Origin: Cydia pomonella
Lineage: Eukaryota > Arthropoda > Insecta > Lepidoptera > Tortricidae
Assembly (NCBI RefSeq): GCF_033807575.1
Contig: NC_084725.1
Coordinates: 12,745,001-12,809,000 of the forward strand
Reading direction: 5' to 3'
DNA length: 64,000 nucleotides
The notes under the pieces: generated by a model
The model's database searches: none
The model's input: the letters and a program-made list of their open reading frames with translations, nothing else
What the model was told of the DNA's origin: nothing
Program-made: the position numbers and the translations under genes
Shown: one piece after another, positions 23,160 to 35,700 of the stretch
Layout: the number at the start of each line of letters is the position of its first letter
Numbering within the stretch: position 1 is the first letter of the stretch

Positions 23160-24165
23160 GAACAGAAAACTAAATTTTAAGCGAGATAATTATTAAATAC
23201 GACGACATTTCAAACATTCGTCCGCCATATTGTCATTCTTTGACAGGTTAGGCATCGAAGGCACAGACCTATCTGACGTTCAGCCACAACTGAAAATTGT
23301 GTAAAAATATTTCAAACGGCTATAAAATTAATCAAACTAAATAATTTAAAACATAAACAATAATACTAAATTATAAACGTTAATATTTTAAAAGTAAAAC
23401 TCATTTATAAATAAATAAATAAATAAAATAAAATTCATTTATTTCAAGCTACAAGGCTCATAATCAATTTTAACATGTCTTAATTCTAAATCGTATTAAT
23501 GTCTATCATAAAATATTGTACAAAAATATATAAACATAATCATTTAAAATTGCTCTTAATTGAAATTATCATTATTCACAATACAATATATAAAAATTAA
23601 AATTGAAACTAACATGGGTATAAATAGAACAATACAAAATAATAATAATAATACAAATGCAATAAATTTCTACTTCACTCTCTACTCTATCCTATCCCAG
23701 TCTTAATTACATGCCTGTCACAGCAGTGCATGATGTAAGGACAGTCCAGTCTGTCCCCGATCATCGCTAGGACTGTGTTGGGGCTGGCTCGCACCCGCTG
23801 GACCATGGACGCAGCGCGCAGTCGCATCGTGGTATGGAAACACGCCGTGTGTGCCGCCGCAAACATACCCGAAGCGCTGCAGTAGCGAGGCAGCCCCATC
23901 ACTGCTCGAAATGCGTTGTTGTACTGGACGCGAAGTGCATTGTATGCTTTCAGCGTATAGTTGTACCTAGTTCATTCGTATTTATACCTAGTTCATTCGT
24001 ATGAATTAGTAACAAAAAAAGCTTTAACTCCCTCAGGAGTTATAGATTTTTTCACATTCCATAACTCCCGCAGGAACAATTTGCCGCCTTTGTCCAATTC
24101 AGTTCACCTGCATGAAATAAGGTATTTTTCGAGCAACTGTGATGAAAAATATATTACCTTAGCAG
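23160..24165. repeat. Dispersed repeat (family D), copy 2, split by a LINE
   Basis: The first part (23160-23410) and last part (23990-24165) match copy 1 in order. The break falls at AAAACTCATTTA, and the 17-bp ACCTAGTTCATTCGTAT is doubled at the far side (about 23968 and 23989). Confidence 0.75.
23411..23987 (-). mobile_element. 5'-truncated LINE inserted in family D copy 2
   Basis: The 3' end (AATAAATAAATAAATAAA on the + strand, reverse sense) is at the low side. The minus frame reads LRVQYNNAFRAVMGLPRYCS, SGMFAAAHTACFHTTMRLRA and RVRASPNTVLAMIGDRLDCP, conserved C-terminal blocks of a lepidopteran LINE RT. Only the last about 90 residues are present. Confidence 0.78.
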
Positions 24166-24574
24166 CAGTTTTATCTACGTTTCCTACTTTGGTTAGCTGT
24201 AAAAAATATATTAAATGAAAAAATCTGCATGAAATTCTTAAAATAGGTACTTATTATGCATATAGTAAAGGAATCGAGCGTTAATAGTAGATTATTGCAG
24301 AGGCCGGGAAAGGGCAATTCGTGGATGAGGTTCGATTTCAAAGAACACGAATCCACGAATTACTGTTCCTGCCGAGGCATATATAATGCTTTTCTCCAAA
24401 CATGCGAGGAAATCAGGTAAAATAATCATAATTTAAACATGAACCAGCACTGAAATCGAACCTTCACATCAAAAACAATTTCCCTCTAATTTATTTATTT
24501 TTCAGGCTAAAAAATACAAAAAAGAATATAACTAAAGTAAAGAAACATATCTAAATACATATATTTACAAATAA

Positions 24575-24690
24575 AAAATGGGGGCTAGCTCGTCGCCCGA
24601 TGTTAGGGTGCCCAGAAGGCTGGTGGCATTACCGCGTTGTATGGCGATGCCAATTCGCTGGGCAAGGAAAGAACCAGCCCTCTGGTCACC
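24575..24690 (-). pseudogene. LINE C-terminal relic, same family as the LINE in the mariner
   Basis: The minus strand reads DQRAGSFLAQRIGIAIQRGN then ATSLLGTLTSGDE, closely matching the 45 kb LINE end. It is followed by a poly-A-like tail on the low side. Confidence 0.78.
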
Positions 24691-25114
24691 TTCCCTCTAA
24701 TTATTTTTTAAAAATTAAAGGCACAACTATTCTGTCATTCAGTACCATTCACTATTCGCTCATTCAAAATAATTGTGCAATATAAGCTGTATTTGCACTC
24801 ATGAGATCCTTAAAAAAAATATAAAAGTTATATAGTGTTCGATTTTATTAAGCAATATTCATCATTCATACACGTCGGTCTTACACGAGTCTATATATAT
24901 CTTGAAATGATGCTGACCTGGTCGTGTAGACGTAGCCCGCAGCTATATTAATTGTCTGTATGCGTTTTTCTTAGTGGATACATGTTTTTAAAAAGTAAAA
25001 ATAATACAGTAATAACTTTCCAGTTCCCTAAAACACGACCATAATGGTTTGAATTTTTTTAATTTGAGTTTGACCTTAAGGAAGAACTTCCCGTAACAAT
25101 ACTAAATTAAGTAA

Positions 25115-25345
25115 ATATGGCGCTACTTTAACGCACTAGTGCGATAATTAGCAGGTTACGTAACTATGTCGACAATTTAAAGGATTTTAATTTTATTTTT
25201 TGTACTGTAAAACGTTGCACGATACATGTGCGAATAAGTAATTCGCAACTCGTGTCGATTGAAAACACTCCCTTCGGTCGTGTTTTAATTTATCGCTTGT
25301 TTCGAATTTCCTATTTTTCGCACTTGTATCGTAGTGCACTATTGT
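25115..25345 (+). mobile_element. Dispersed non-autonomous repeat (family A), fullest copy
   Basis: GGCGCTACTTTAACGCACTA at the left, then GTACTGTAAAACGTTGCACG, CGCAACTCGTGTCGATTGAA and TTTTTCGCACTTGTATCG at the right. Confidence 0.8.
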
Positions 25346-25794
25346 TTTGATAATTTTGAGAGTAAAAACTAGCCGAAAATTCCAAAGATAAATAATTTAC
25401 AAAATCTCTCTTAAGCAAAAATAAAATTAATTGACTTACTGCTAGCTGTATAAAAAAAAAACAATCTTATGTTATTTGGATAAAACTTCTGTGGCACTCT
25501 AATATATTTAAAACATTAAAATAGAATATACTTATTAAATTTCATGATGCGTGGAAAATTAAATTCTGATTATGACGTTAATTGTTGCAATTAATATTAT
25601 TGAGTTTTTATTTCGTACATGCCTTTTTTAATGTGTTCCGAACTTTGGGTACATGTTGTTGTTGGTTTCCTGAGTTGTCACTTCTGAGTGCCTGGAATGT
25701 TAATATAAGATAATATATTAATTAAAAAAAAATCGAACGTCGGTCTGATGTTTGAGCGAGACAATGGTATAGTTGTTATATTTGTAGCTGGCCC

Positions 25795-26065
25795 ACAACC
25801 AATCAATCAAATCATTTATTTGTTAGAATACAGTCAAGTGGATGTTATCAAATACATTTCAAAGAACAGTGTATTCAGCCAGCTAACGGGCATACAAATC
25901 TTATATTCATAAATAAAATTAATCTAATGTATACTACAAAGGGTCGTATAATTCTAATTGGCACCTGAGCGCGGGCTAGTCTAACGCTCAAAAAACCAGT
26001 GTAGGTGTGCTCTCCGATAACGCACCTTTGTTACGCATATCGAGGACACGTTTTAGGCATTTTAT
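25795..26065 (-). mobile_element. LINE-like 3' end, shared with 52300-52490
   Basis: The AATCAATCAAATCATTTATT tail and the block CGAGGACACGTTTTAG preceded by GTGTGCTCTCC and GGGCTAGTCTAACGCTCAA match, in reverse, the copy inside the element at 52.1-52.6 kb. Confidence 0.65.
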
Positions 26066-26349
26066 CAAAATACCCGATATGATCAAATTGGAACCAAATG
26101 AAAAACAGTTTCACAAAAAATTAAAAACTTTTCCTATATACATAAATGCTACTACTCAGTGGAGGAGTTTCTAAATGATGAAACCTAGTCGCATTAGAAG
26201 AGAAGGTCACTATCAAAATTTGTCATTAACCAAACATTGCCATTCAATTTAACATTAAAATTAATAAGTACCTCATACCATATACGAAAATTTGCTTTGA
26301 CTCATTTTTAATTATACCTACATTAATTCAAATACTACACATAATAGTA

Positions 26350-26500
26350 TGCATAGCCTGTAATTTAGTATTAAGCTAGATATAAGACAATTTGTGTGCC
26401 CTGACAGGGTGTCATGGAAGCTTACTGTATAACTGTAATAACATCTTATGTACATGACTTTACAAATAAACATCTTATCTTATCTTCTCTTATTTCTTAA
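26350..26500 (+). mobile_element. LINE 3' tail with CTTAT repeats
   Basis: TTTGTGTGCCCTGACAGGGT, AATAAACATCTTATCTTATC: a retroelement tail with a short iterated end. Confidence 0.6.
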
Positions 26501-26667
26501 ACTAAGTATTTATTACAATATACATTATGTACTCATTATATTATGAATTATTTAAAATAATCATGAATTGAATAAAACATTTTATTTACCAGCCATTCAG
26601 GTAGTTTTCATAAAATTAATTGGCAAGCATTTAGTGTCAGGTGGAAACTTAAATATTTCTGAGTACA

Positions 26668-26717
26668 ATTTTTAACAATTACCCTTCAATGTGTACTGAA
26701 GGGTAATTGTTAAAAAT
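26668..26717. repeat. Perfect 21-bp hairpin
   Basis: Arms at 26668-26688 and 26697-26717 are exact inverses (ATTTTTAACAATTACCCTTC and partner) with an 8-bp loop. Confidence 0.9.
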
Positions 26718-27284
26718 AGCAGTTTTTTTTTCATTTTAACAAAAAAAGTCTTTCACCGTTTCTGGTATTTCTAGGGTATATCACTAGCTAATCTTCAGTA
26801 ATGATGTTTTAACACGGTAACTATTAATAATGAAACTACCTTATCTGTACATAAAAAAAAAATTGCCCATTTGTCATGTTGTCTTCGCCGGAAAGCGTCA
26901 ACTTTTGACACGGAATCCAGAAATGTTGAATGCAAATATTTTATTTGTTTCTTTAAAAAAAGAACTCACTATTTTAGCATTATGGCCGACAACTAAAAAG
27001 TCCGCAAAAATGCCCGTAGGCAATAAACACAGTAGAACCAAGCGCATGGTTGTGAAGCTGATGGTCTTGTGAACGATTAGTTGATATCTGCGTGTGGCAC
27101 TTTAATGACGTGTCAATAAAAGAGTTATTAGTAATAGAAGAGGTGTAAAGTGTATGAAAAATTCATGCTTCGAATTTGACAGTTAAAATGTTACTTTTCG
27201 GTCCTGTGAATTAAATAGGGTATTTTACTGACTAGTCAAATCAGTCCCTTTTCGAACTGTCAAAACGGTTATTCATTCATTCAT

Positions 27285-27565
27285 TTTTAGGGTTCCGTAG
27301 CCAAATGGCAAAAAACGGAACTCTATAGATTCGTCATGTCCGTCTGTCTGTCCGATTATATCACCGCCACTTTTTTCCGAAACTATAAGAGCTATACTGT
27401 TCAAACTTGGTAAGTAGATGTATTCTATGAACCGCATTAGGATTTTTACACAAAAATAGAAAAAAAAAACATTAAATTTTTGGGGGTTCCCCATATTTAG
27501 AACTGAAATATAAAAAATCTTTTTTCATCAAACCCATACGTGTGGGTGTGTAGTTCGGCTGCTAT
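27285..27565 (+). repeat. GGAACCCTAAAA-type interspersed repeat, inverse sense
   Basis: Starts TTTTTAGGGTTCCGTAGCCA, then AATGGCAAAAAACGGAACTC and a GTCCGTCTGTCTGTCCG run, and continues to GGGGTTCCCCATATTTAGAA. The other copies are 57120-57371 and 63360-63492. Confidence 0.8.
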
Positions 27566-27934
27566 ACGGGGCACGATTTTTTTAGACTTTACACCTCTTC
27601 AAGAACTAATACTCTTTGCTTTCGACTAATAAGATATTAGTCGCGATACCCGCGATGTTACCATGAAATAGACAATCAAATCAATTTTATCATACTAATC
27701 TATGAAATTGAATAATTTCCAATTAATCTTTTTAAGAACGACAGGTAAAGTGCATGACGAATTTAAATTAAAAGTAGGAGGCCTTTTAAAAATTAAAAAA
27801 ATCTTAACACACCAATTTGCGCGAGCGACATACGTATCATATTATTACAAACTTTCATTTAACTTACAATATGTAAACTATATAATTAAACAGTCAAATC
27901 TCACAAGTTAAATTTGACCCACTTCCCCACTTCT

Positions 27935-28180
27935 AAATGAAGCTGAAATTTTGCATACATATGTAAATCGGATTTTATTGTAATATTATGATAATATGAA
28001 GCTGATCTGATGATGGAGACAGGAGGTAGCCATGGGAACTTTTTGATAAAACAAAGCAAACTAATTGTGTTTGGGTTAGAATTGTCTGGATGAATATTTG
28101 TTGCTTGTGGACAGAAAAGTACAGCTTTATTAGACGCGCTTATGAGTCTTTAGCAACAAATATTCATCCAGACAATTCTA
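27935..28180 (+). repeat. Family C repeat with a perfect 28-bp hairpin
   Basis: The family C landmarks (GATGGAGACAGGAGGTAGCC) are followed by arms at 28077-28104 and 28153-28180, exact inverses starting TAGAATTGTCTGGATGAAT, with a 48-bp loop. Confidence 0.85.
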
Positions 28181-28226
28181 CCTATAAATTCAGTAAAATA
28201 ATCTAAAATCATTGACATAATATCTA

Positions 28227-28384
28227 AGGACGGGCCTTACGGGCACTAAGAAAGGTGCTAGTTCAGTGGTGTCACTCACGAATTCGAACCAATCGTGCAG
28301 TCTAACGCAACCAGTTGCGACCAATCGCGCGCGTGGGTCGAACTCGTCAACCAATCGTGTAAAGGAGCCATAAGGCCCGTCCTT
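28227..28384. mobile_element. MITE, 158 bp, abutting a second MITE
   Basis: AAGGACGGGCCTTA pairs with TAAGGCCCGTCCTT. The right end runs straight into the next element, and a 20-bp perfect palindrome (28356-28375 with 28381-28400) spans the join. Confidence 0.75.
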
Positions 28385-28533
28385 ATGGCTCCTTTACACG
28401 GTGGCCCAGCGTAGGCCAGTCTCCTAGGGACGCATTTATGCGTTAGAGGGAGCAAGTGATATTGCTATCTCATTTCACCGCATAGCTGCGTCCCTTAGAC
28501 TGGCCTACGCTGGGCCATCGTGTAGAGGAGCCC
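28385..28533. mobile_element. MITE, about 149 bp
   Basis: GGCTCCTTTACACGGTGGCC at the left mirrors GGCCATCGTGTAGAGGAGCC at the right, with CAGCGTAGGCCAGTCT arms inside. It ends 99 bp before the first visible NWD exon. Confidence 0.83.
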
Positions 28534-28632
28534 TCAGATATATGACTATGCTTAAAATATTGGATTGTAAATTGCCTCGGATGAAATGGGTCGCTTTATG
28601 CCCTAATAGTATAATCTACTATTTATCTACAG

Positions 28633-31600
28633 CATGGCCGTCTCCTAGTCTTCCACGCCCTGGCATACATCACAGCCGCCCGCAGTGGCCTCTCAGAGAC
28701 GGAGCTTGAAGACCTTATCTCCTTGGACGACAGGGTGCTGGATGACGTGTACCAATACCATCTGCCGCCGGTTCGGAGGATCCCACCACTGCTGTGGACT
28801 AGGTAAGCTCAGGAGTACTGAGTAAATAGCCTTGTCTGATAACTGACACATCTTATTAGACAAGAGGTATTTTTCTTTGATTTATATATGGGACTGGGCC
28901 GGTCATGTCTGCATGCACACACAGAGGTGGGCCAAAATAACCACGGTATGGGTGCCGCAAGACGAACAAGGATCTGGTAGGCCCAGACCAAGATGGCGGG
29001 ACGATCTGGACGCATATCTCAACGACTGGCCGGAGATTGCTCAAAACCGAGACGAGTAGAAATCGAGGGAGGCCTTTGCCCAGCAGTGGGACACCGTATA
29101 GGCTTATTTTTTTTTTCTGTTCCCAGGATCCGCAATGATCTCCCAAACTACTTGTCCGAGCGAGAGGCCGACGGCGTCTCTGTCATGAACTGGTAGGTAA
29201 CTTATAATTTATTTGCCGAGTTTCCTGCCGGTTCCATATTGAGATACCCTCCTTAGAATTTAGGAGGGATTTAAATCTTCTCGGGTCAGAGGTGTAGGGT
29301 TAGAGCCGGCGTTTCTTTATTTAACGTTTATAAGCGCATTGTAATATGCCTACTTGGAAAATAAACTATCTTTATTTCAGATACATAACCAATTTTATCA
29401 AATATATTGTTGGTTACTTTAGAGTTTTTGTCATTTTGGTGTGAGCCATCATTAGTAATTATAATAAGCTGGCCAAGTTAGTACGTTGTTATGTAACTAT
29501 TGGACATATTCCCATCCCAACGTTAGATTTAGTTCTAATTTGGTAATATCGTGCTGATCGGATGATGGAAACTTAAAAGTAGCCATAGCAATAAAGGAAT
29601 GAAAGAACGCAACCTGATTGAGTAGGTAGTACAATCGGCCTTAAGAGCTTGTATCAAAATCATTAAAGGCCAAGCCAAGTAATATGTACTTAAGCGTATT
29701 TTCAATATAATAATCTCGACCAACACCTAGAGAGGCTCTCGCTGAGTGGTTGGATCAAGGGTCGGAAGGCGGTAATCATGGACACGGCGCGCATAGTACG
29801 TCGGTTCCTCACTCTGCGGCCCTGACCACCGGCAGCTTGAGCTCTGCTCCGCTGCCGGCAGCACCTTAGGTTAGGTTTTTTATAATGTGTTTATATTTTG
29901 TATGGTTTTTTGTATTTTACTTTTATATCCATATTGTAAGAAAACTTACCTAAGATCAAAACTAAATAAAGGGAATAATAACAGTAAATATTCTTTATTG
30001 TACACCACATATTGAAAAGGGAACACAGAGAAAACACCAATTACAATTAATATAAAGAATATAAACACTGTTTTATTTAACAGGTACCACCGGCAGTTCC
30101 GAGACACCGCTCGCGAGCGTTACTTCAAGAACATGAACATGGCAATGTACTTTCATTCTATGATTGCTGATTATTATCTTGGTATGTGTTCTAGGCTAAT
30201 CCCATTCACCTTCTTTGTCGAGATTCATCATTGGCCTTCGAGTCTATTACACACACAAGCAGTGTCAGGTAGGGCGACAACGTTTTTCATGGCTGTGTAA
30301 GCCAATACACTGCACCGCCTGGGACACAAAATAAGAGATACAGGGTTGCCCAAGACCTGTAACTATCTCTAGACCTCACCAACTAGATCCGCGGAAAAGA
30401 CAAGTCAATACGCGCGGAGTCGGATCGGCTGCAGGTGCATAACGGCTGGCACCGAGCCGGGTTTGTTTCAAGTTTTCCTTCTCTGTTGCTATATTTTCCG
30501 TTAAGCATCAGGAGGACCTCGTGCAGGCTAGATAAGCCAGGGCATAAAGATGTTATTCGTGCTCCTCCTCCCGAGATTATGAACTTAGGAAAACACTATT
30601 TGAATTAGCATAACAACCAATTTCGTGATATCTTGTATCCACTACAGGGCAAAACCACCTATCAATGTATACAATCAGTTATCAGTGAATTTGCTTCTTA
30701 TTAAATACTTTCCACAATAGCTTCACATTGTCACATTTACCCCGTGAAATGAGAGTACAAGACGCTAGCCGAAGCACGCACTTACAAAATCTCCATAAGG
30801 ACATTGGCAGAGCCGCCTAACGCAGTAGATAGACTTGAAGCTTGATTAGACGGCCACAACTTATTTATATAGCAATTTTACTGTCCTTGGCTGCTCTCTT
30901 ATTTACTCATAGCTGCAATGAGTGTCAATTCTCTATCCTTTTTTAGGTATATGGGGCGGAGGTACCCCCAAACCCTTCAAGTACACGGAGATCCAACGTC
31001 ACCGTTTCAATTTAGCTGACCGTGAAGGTGTGGCCGACAGGAAGGTACCTCTACAGCCCCTGGTCTTCACATCAGCTGATGGGTCTACCAAGAGATACAA
31101 TCTGAGAAAGGTACTAATTAACATACAGTACACAGATCCAACGTCACCAGTTCAACCCGGCTGACCAAAAGAGCGTGGCTGATACATCCTTGTCTTGAGC
31201 CTGATTAATACACTTGTGTCTTGCAAATTTCAAGCAGAATAATTAATAACTTACGCGGATGGACATTGTTCATTTCGGTTAACATTAAAGACATGAATAG
31301 GTTATTTTAAGACCATGGCTTTGATCATTCGTCTCAAGTGAGTACCATTATTAGCTTATTACTGAAAGTGCTGTAGGTACCTAGATGTATCGGAAGTATT
31401 ACGATAGGGTTAACCTATCAATATTCAGAGGTTTTTTAACTTCTAGAAATCAATTAGGAGCTATTTTCTGTTCGCAGTTTGGTGAGCTACCCTTCCACCT
31501 GGTCCGCTCCAAACGCTTCACCGACCTCTACGCCGAAGTTCTTTTCAATTATGAGTGGCTCCATGCGAAGCTCAACTGCTGTCCCCTGCAAGCAGTTTTA

Positions 31601-32754
31601 GCGGATTTTGAAGACGCCAAGCTGCATGTGAGCAAAGATGCTGTCAGGTTAGTACATCTTACGTTCACTCTTCGTGTGTCAGACGCCATTTTACACATAC
31701 CTAGATATATGTCTCTTTAAAGCAAGAGTACTACTGAACCTGTGAGCTCCATCTTAGGCCCTGTCTTCACTTTCCATCAGGTGTGACCAGGGCCAATCGC
31801 CGAACAGTTTATAATAAATAAAAATGCTGTGTTCTTCCGCTGCTGCCACGAAAGAATATCGGCGCGTCTGCTTTTGTCCCGCTGCGGGACATTTTTAGGT
31901 ACTTTCTCTTGACGGAGCCTTGAAGATCAAAAATTGGTCCGCATCAAAATAACATACAAGCAGAAAATTACGTTACACAGAACTAACTAAATAAATAGCG
32001 TTCTAGGTCAAATTTATGAAGCTAAAATTTTTAAAGTTATAAGTAAATATAAACCGATAGTACCGATCGAAAAACCTCTCGAGATGAGTTAAATTAGTGT
32101 CAACACTGTCAACCACATCGATGTTACTGGTTTATGTACACCCAGCTGCAAAAGTGCAAGGCCATTTTATGAATTAATTCCATTTATAATATGTCCAGTC
32201 AATGTAACTTTGCAGCTCGCTGTACCTGTTTAATTGTTACTTGTACTTTAATACACCTAGAATTGTGCATTTTTAAAATAATTCTCAAAATTTTCGAAAA
32301 TTTCTCGAATCTTTCATAAGAAAAGTCTCATTCAAGTGTCCACTTAGGAAGTTTTCGTTCAGATTAGAGATCATTACTAATGTTCTTAACTGTTGACGAC
32401 TGTCAAGTCAACATCGAAGCTGTAATAATCAGTAGAAAAGGTTTTTTAATAACACAGCTTCCCAAGAACGAATCTTCAATGCAGGACTTTGACTATACGG
32501 TTAACGTCTTTATATCCAACATTTTATCGTCCAGAGAACTGATGCTAGTAGCTGACGCCCTTCGCCTCGGTGGGGCAATCCTGGGCACCTACCCCGACAT
32601 GTTAGCCCCCCAACTAGTCGGCAGACTCCTCCCCGAAGCTCCTCACAACCCGGCCGTCGCGTCACTGTTGAAACAGTGCCATGATAAAGGAAAGAACCAC
32701 TGCGCGTTGCTGCCCTCTCATCATTGTCTGCACACTCCTGGGGGACCTTTAAAG
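28633..32754 (+). CDS. NWD gene exons 1-6: post-NACHT helical / winged-helix region
   Basis: These six exons (888 nt, 296 residues) precede the propeller. Recognisable blocks are GLSETELEDLISLDD, typical of the winged-helix-like segment after a NACHT NTPase, then the PPLLWTR and RNDLPNYLSER block, the YHRQFRDTARERYF block, HFNL-like helices (RFNLADREG), FGELPFHLVRS, and the DALRLGGAILGTYPDMLAPQ block leading into the first blade. No Walker A or B motif is present. Introns 1 to 5 hold LINE relics, including one ending about 20 bp before the exon 2 acceptor, and a fossil partial copy of exon 4. Confidence 0.85.
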
Positions 32755-35700
32755 GTGAGGATCCTCATTCCCGAACTTTATGTGTCAGTAGACTGCTTAA
32801 GTACTTAAAAGAAACAATTATCTTCAATCATTCTTACTTCCTCGGTTCCTCACTGCTAATTTATGCTGATGACTGTGGCTCTAACAGAAGTGTCTCTCCT
32901 CATTTACTGCGGTATTCAGCTGTCTGTGACATTAGTATTATAATTAACTTAACTCTTGCGTCCCCTTGGTCACCTCTATATTCGTGTATGTTGTTATGGG
33001 CTAAAAATATTTTATTTTATTTTATTTTATTTATTTATACAAGGAATTCCAACAGCTATAAAAAATACATTAAACTTTTTAGATAGTAGTACAGAGCCAA
33101 TTACAGGAACTCGCAAATATAATATCTTATTTTACTTCCATCACATATTGAGCAAGTCTAGTTTCACCTCTGAGGCAGCCGCTTTCCTAAAAACGACAGC
33201 TTGTGACAAATATCTTGGGATTCAGGCTCGCTTAGCGAGCCATGGGGGAGATCCGGAACAATACTAGGAAGATAATCACTCATAACTATCACTTTCTCCT
33301 TTCCAGTACTCCCTAGAAGGCCATCAGTTCGCTGTTTTCGCGTTCCGTCTCTCCTCTGACAAGCGCTACGTCGTCTCCATCTCCAGCCGAGTGATCTCCT
33401 GGGACCTGTCCACCTCGGACCTTGCCAGGGACCTGTGTCCCCAGCTGGAGGGCATCATGCAGAACTTGGAGCTGTCCCCTGATAATAAGTGGGCTGCTGC
33501 GTCTACTAATAATTCTGTGGTAGGTATTTCCATGTTTCACGTTTGTGGTATTTTGATGTTAATTATATCAGGGGTGACGATGACCGCTTCGCATCAGGCG
33601 GATCGTCTGCACGTTAACTATTAATCAATAAAAAAATGTATTTCGTGACTAGGTAAATGTCGACTCAATTTGTTTTATGCATCGTTGTTTACTTGGCAGA
33701 GGAATAACACTCTTTTAGGATTGTATTGTGTTGAAGCGCTTGATGTTTTGCTGCCCCTCGGAAGTTTGGCTACAACATTAAACGTTTCTTGACTATTTCT
33801 TTATCTGAAGTAGCTTAACTGAGGAAATACCTCTATATTCGAGAAGACCCCAAATAAATTAATGCAGATCTGAAATGTATTAAATAGTTGGTTTCAAATA
33901 GAATCAATGAATATTGAACCTATATACATACATACATACATACTTACCTACATACAAACATACATTAACTCACGCCTGTATTCCGAAAATGGTTAGGCAG
34001 AGCACATGAAACTGCTAATTTCAGTGGCACTTCTACCAATAAAGAGGTTTTAAAAAAAGTAACGAAATTGTGATATTGCACAATGTGATAGATAGGTACA
34101 ACACACTTGAAACCATATCCCACAGTCGACTTCTACGACATCCACGGGAGGAAAGGGGGTGGTGAAATTCTTAACCCGACAGACACCACACGGGGGAGAA
34201 ACTATATTGTAAAATATCCCAATGTTCTTTTATATTTCAGTCAATGCTGTTGAATATGCTGACCAGTGAATACGTGACGATCGAAAATCCTCTAGACGAA
34301 GGTAAATTCAACTACACCCGAAAATAATCCGAACTCTCCACTTATCTTGTCTCATCTGGAAATCAGCTCAGGCCATCTCAAACACGAAATGACAAATCTC
34401 ACTCTGACTCAAATACTGAGATAAAAGCAGAGTTAGAATTCTTCCTGTTTCTTATCTGTTTAATTAATTGCAGAATACCTAAAAGGGATTTTAGAGTCAG
34501 ACCACGCTAACTTTTTAGTCAGAGTGCGGAAGACAAGTAACACCATTTGTCCAATTCCACTAAAAATATGACGCTTACAGTGTCACTTCCACACTTTGTC
34601 ACTTCAAAGTCAAGCCAGATGTTAGCTTAGCCGGACTGGTTCTACTGTAAATCGATTTTCACAATTTGTCAAAGAGAACTTTCAGAAATCGCAAAGTTTC
34701 CATGGAATGTTATCGGTATCCTTTTCTGAGATTTTATTGTTACGACATTTGCTAATTAGTGACGTAAATGTTAAATGAAACAGTCGTCAATTGTTAAGAA
34801 CATTAAGTACTAATCCCTTATCTGTACGGGAACTTTGTGAGTGGAAACTTACATGAGAATTTTCTCATGAAAGTTTCCATAAATTTTGTAAATTTTGAGA
34901 ATGTGTCCAACGTACACATTGTTATTCTCGTCATCTCTAATCGTATTAATTCTTTTAACTATGTTCAGGAGAGACAGTCCGCGGCGTATCTGTTCTCAAC
35001 CATCACATGTTCATATACGGACCAAACTCCTGGGTCCGGTTCTCCATGCGAGGAGAGCACCAAGAGACCCTACCGGCCCCAGATCCGGCACCGTATGATG
35101 ACGTTACGTGGGAGATACTTTGTAAGTACACAATTAAATGACCATTCTTCTCTTCCCGGCACATTGCCATGCCCATACCATGCTCATGGGAGCCTGGGGT
35201 CCGCTTGACAACTAAGCCCAAGATTTGGCGTAGGCACTAGTTTTTTACGAAAGCGACTGCCATCTGACCTTCCAACCCAGAGGGTAAACTAGGCCTTGTT
35301 GAGATTAGTCTGTAAGAAGGATGAAGTATATTAGGGGTGAAATAACCATGTCGTCATCAGGACGAGGAGTTTACATTCATAATGCATTTTCCGACTAGGC
35401 CATACCTATCATTGAGGCGCAATAATATGACTATGAATAAAGTTAGACTCATTTTTGCATGTCTTTCTTAGAGTAACCTGGAAAGTAGCTCAACAGATGT
35501 TTACAAAAGAATATACTGCATAGCTTCTGTCAAGAGAATCATCCTTCAGAAAGAAACAGCAATTCCAGTGACGTCATTCAAGGTCATATTTCGTGCCTTA
35601 ACAAAATGACAGACGGGACCGGTCTTGCTTGAACAAAAGCTTCTTGTGTCAGATATATTGGTATCCTTTTTTTTTTTCAAAATGTAAGAGAAGAAAATAT

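Noticed and set aside
32380..32534. Extension of NWD exon 6 upstream to an ATG
   Set aside because: Phase and the conserved junction SKDAVR/ELMLVADALRLGG require the acceptor at 32534; the upstream open stretch has no family match.
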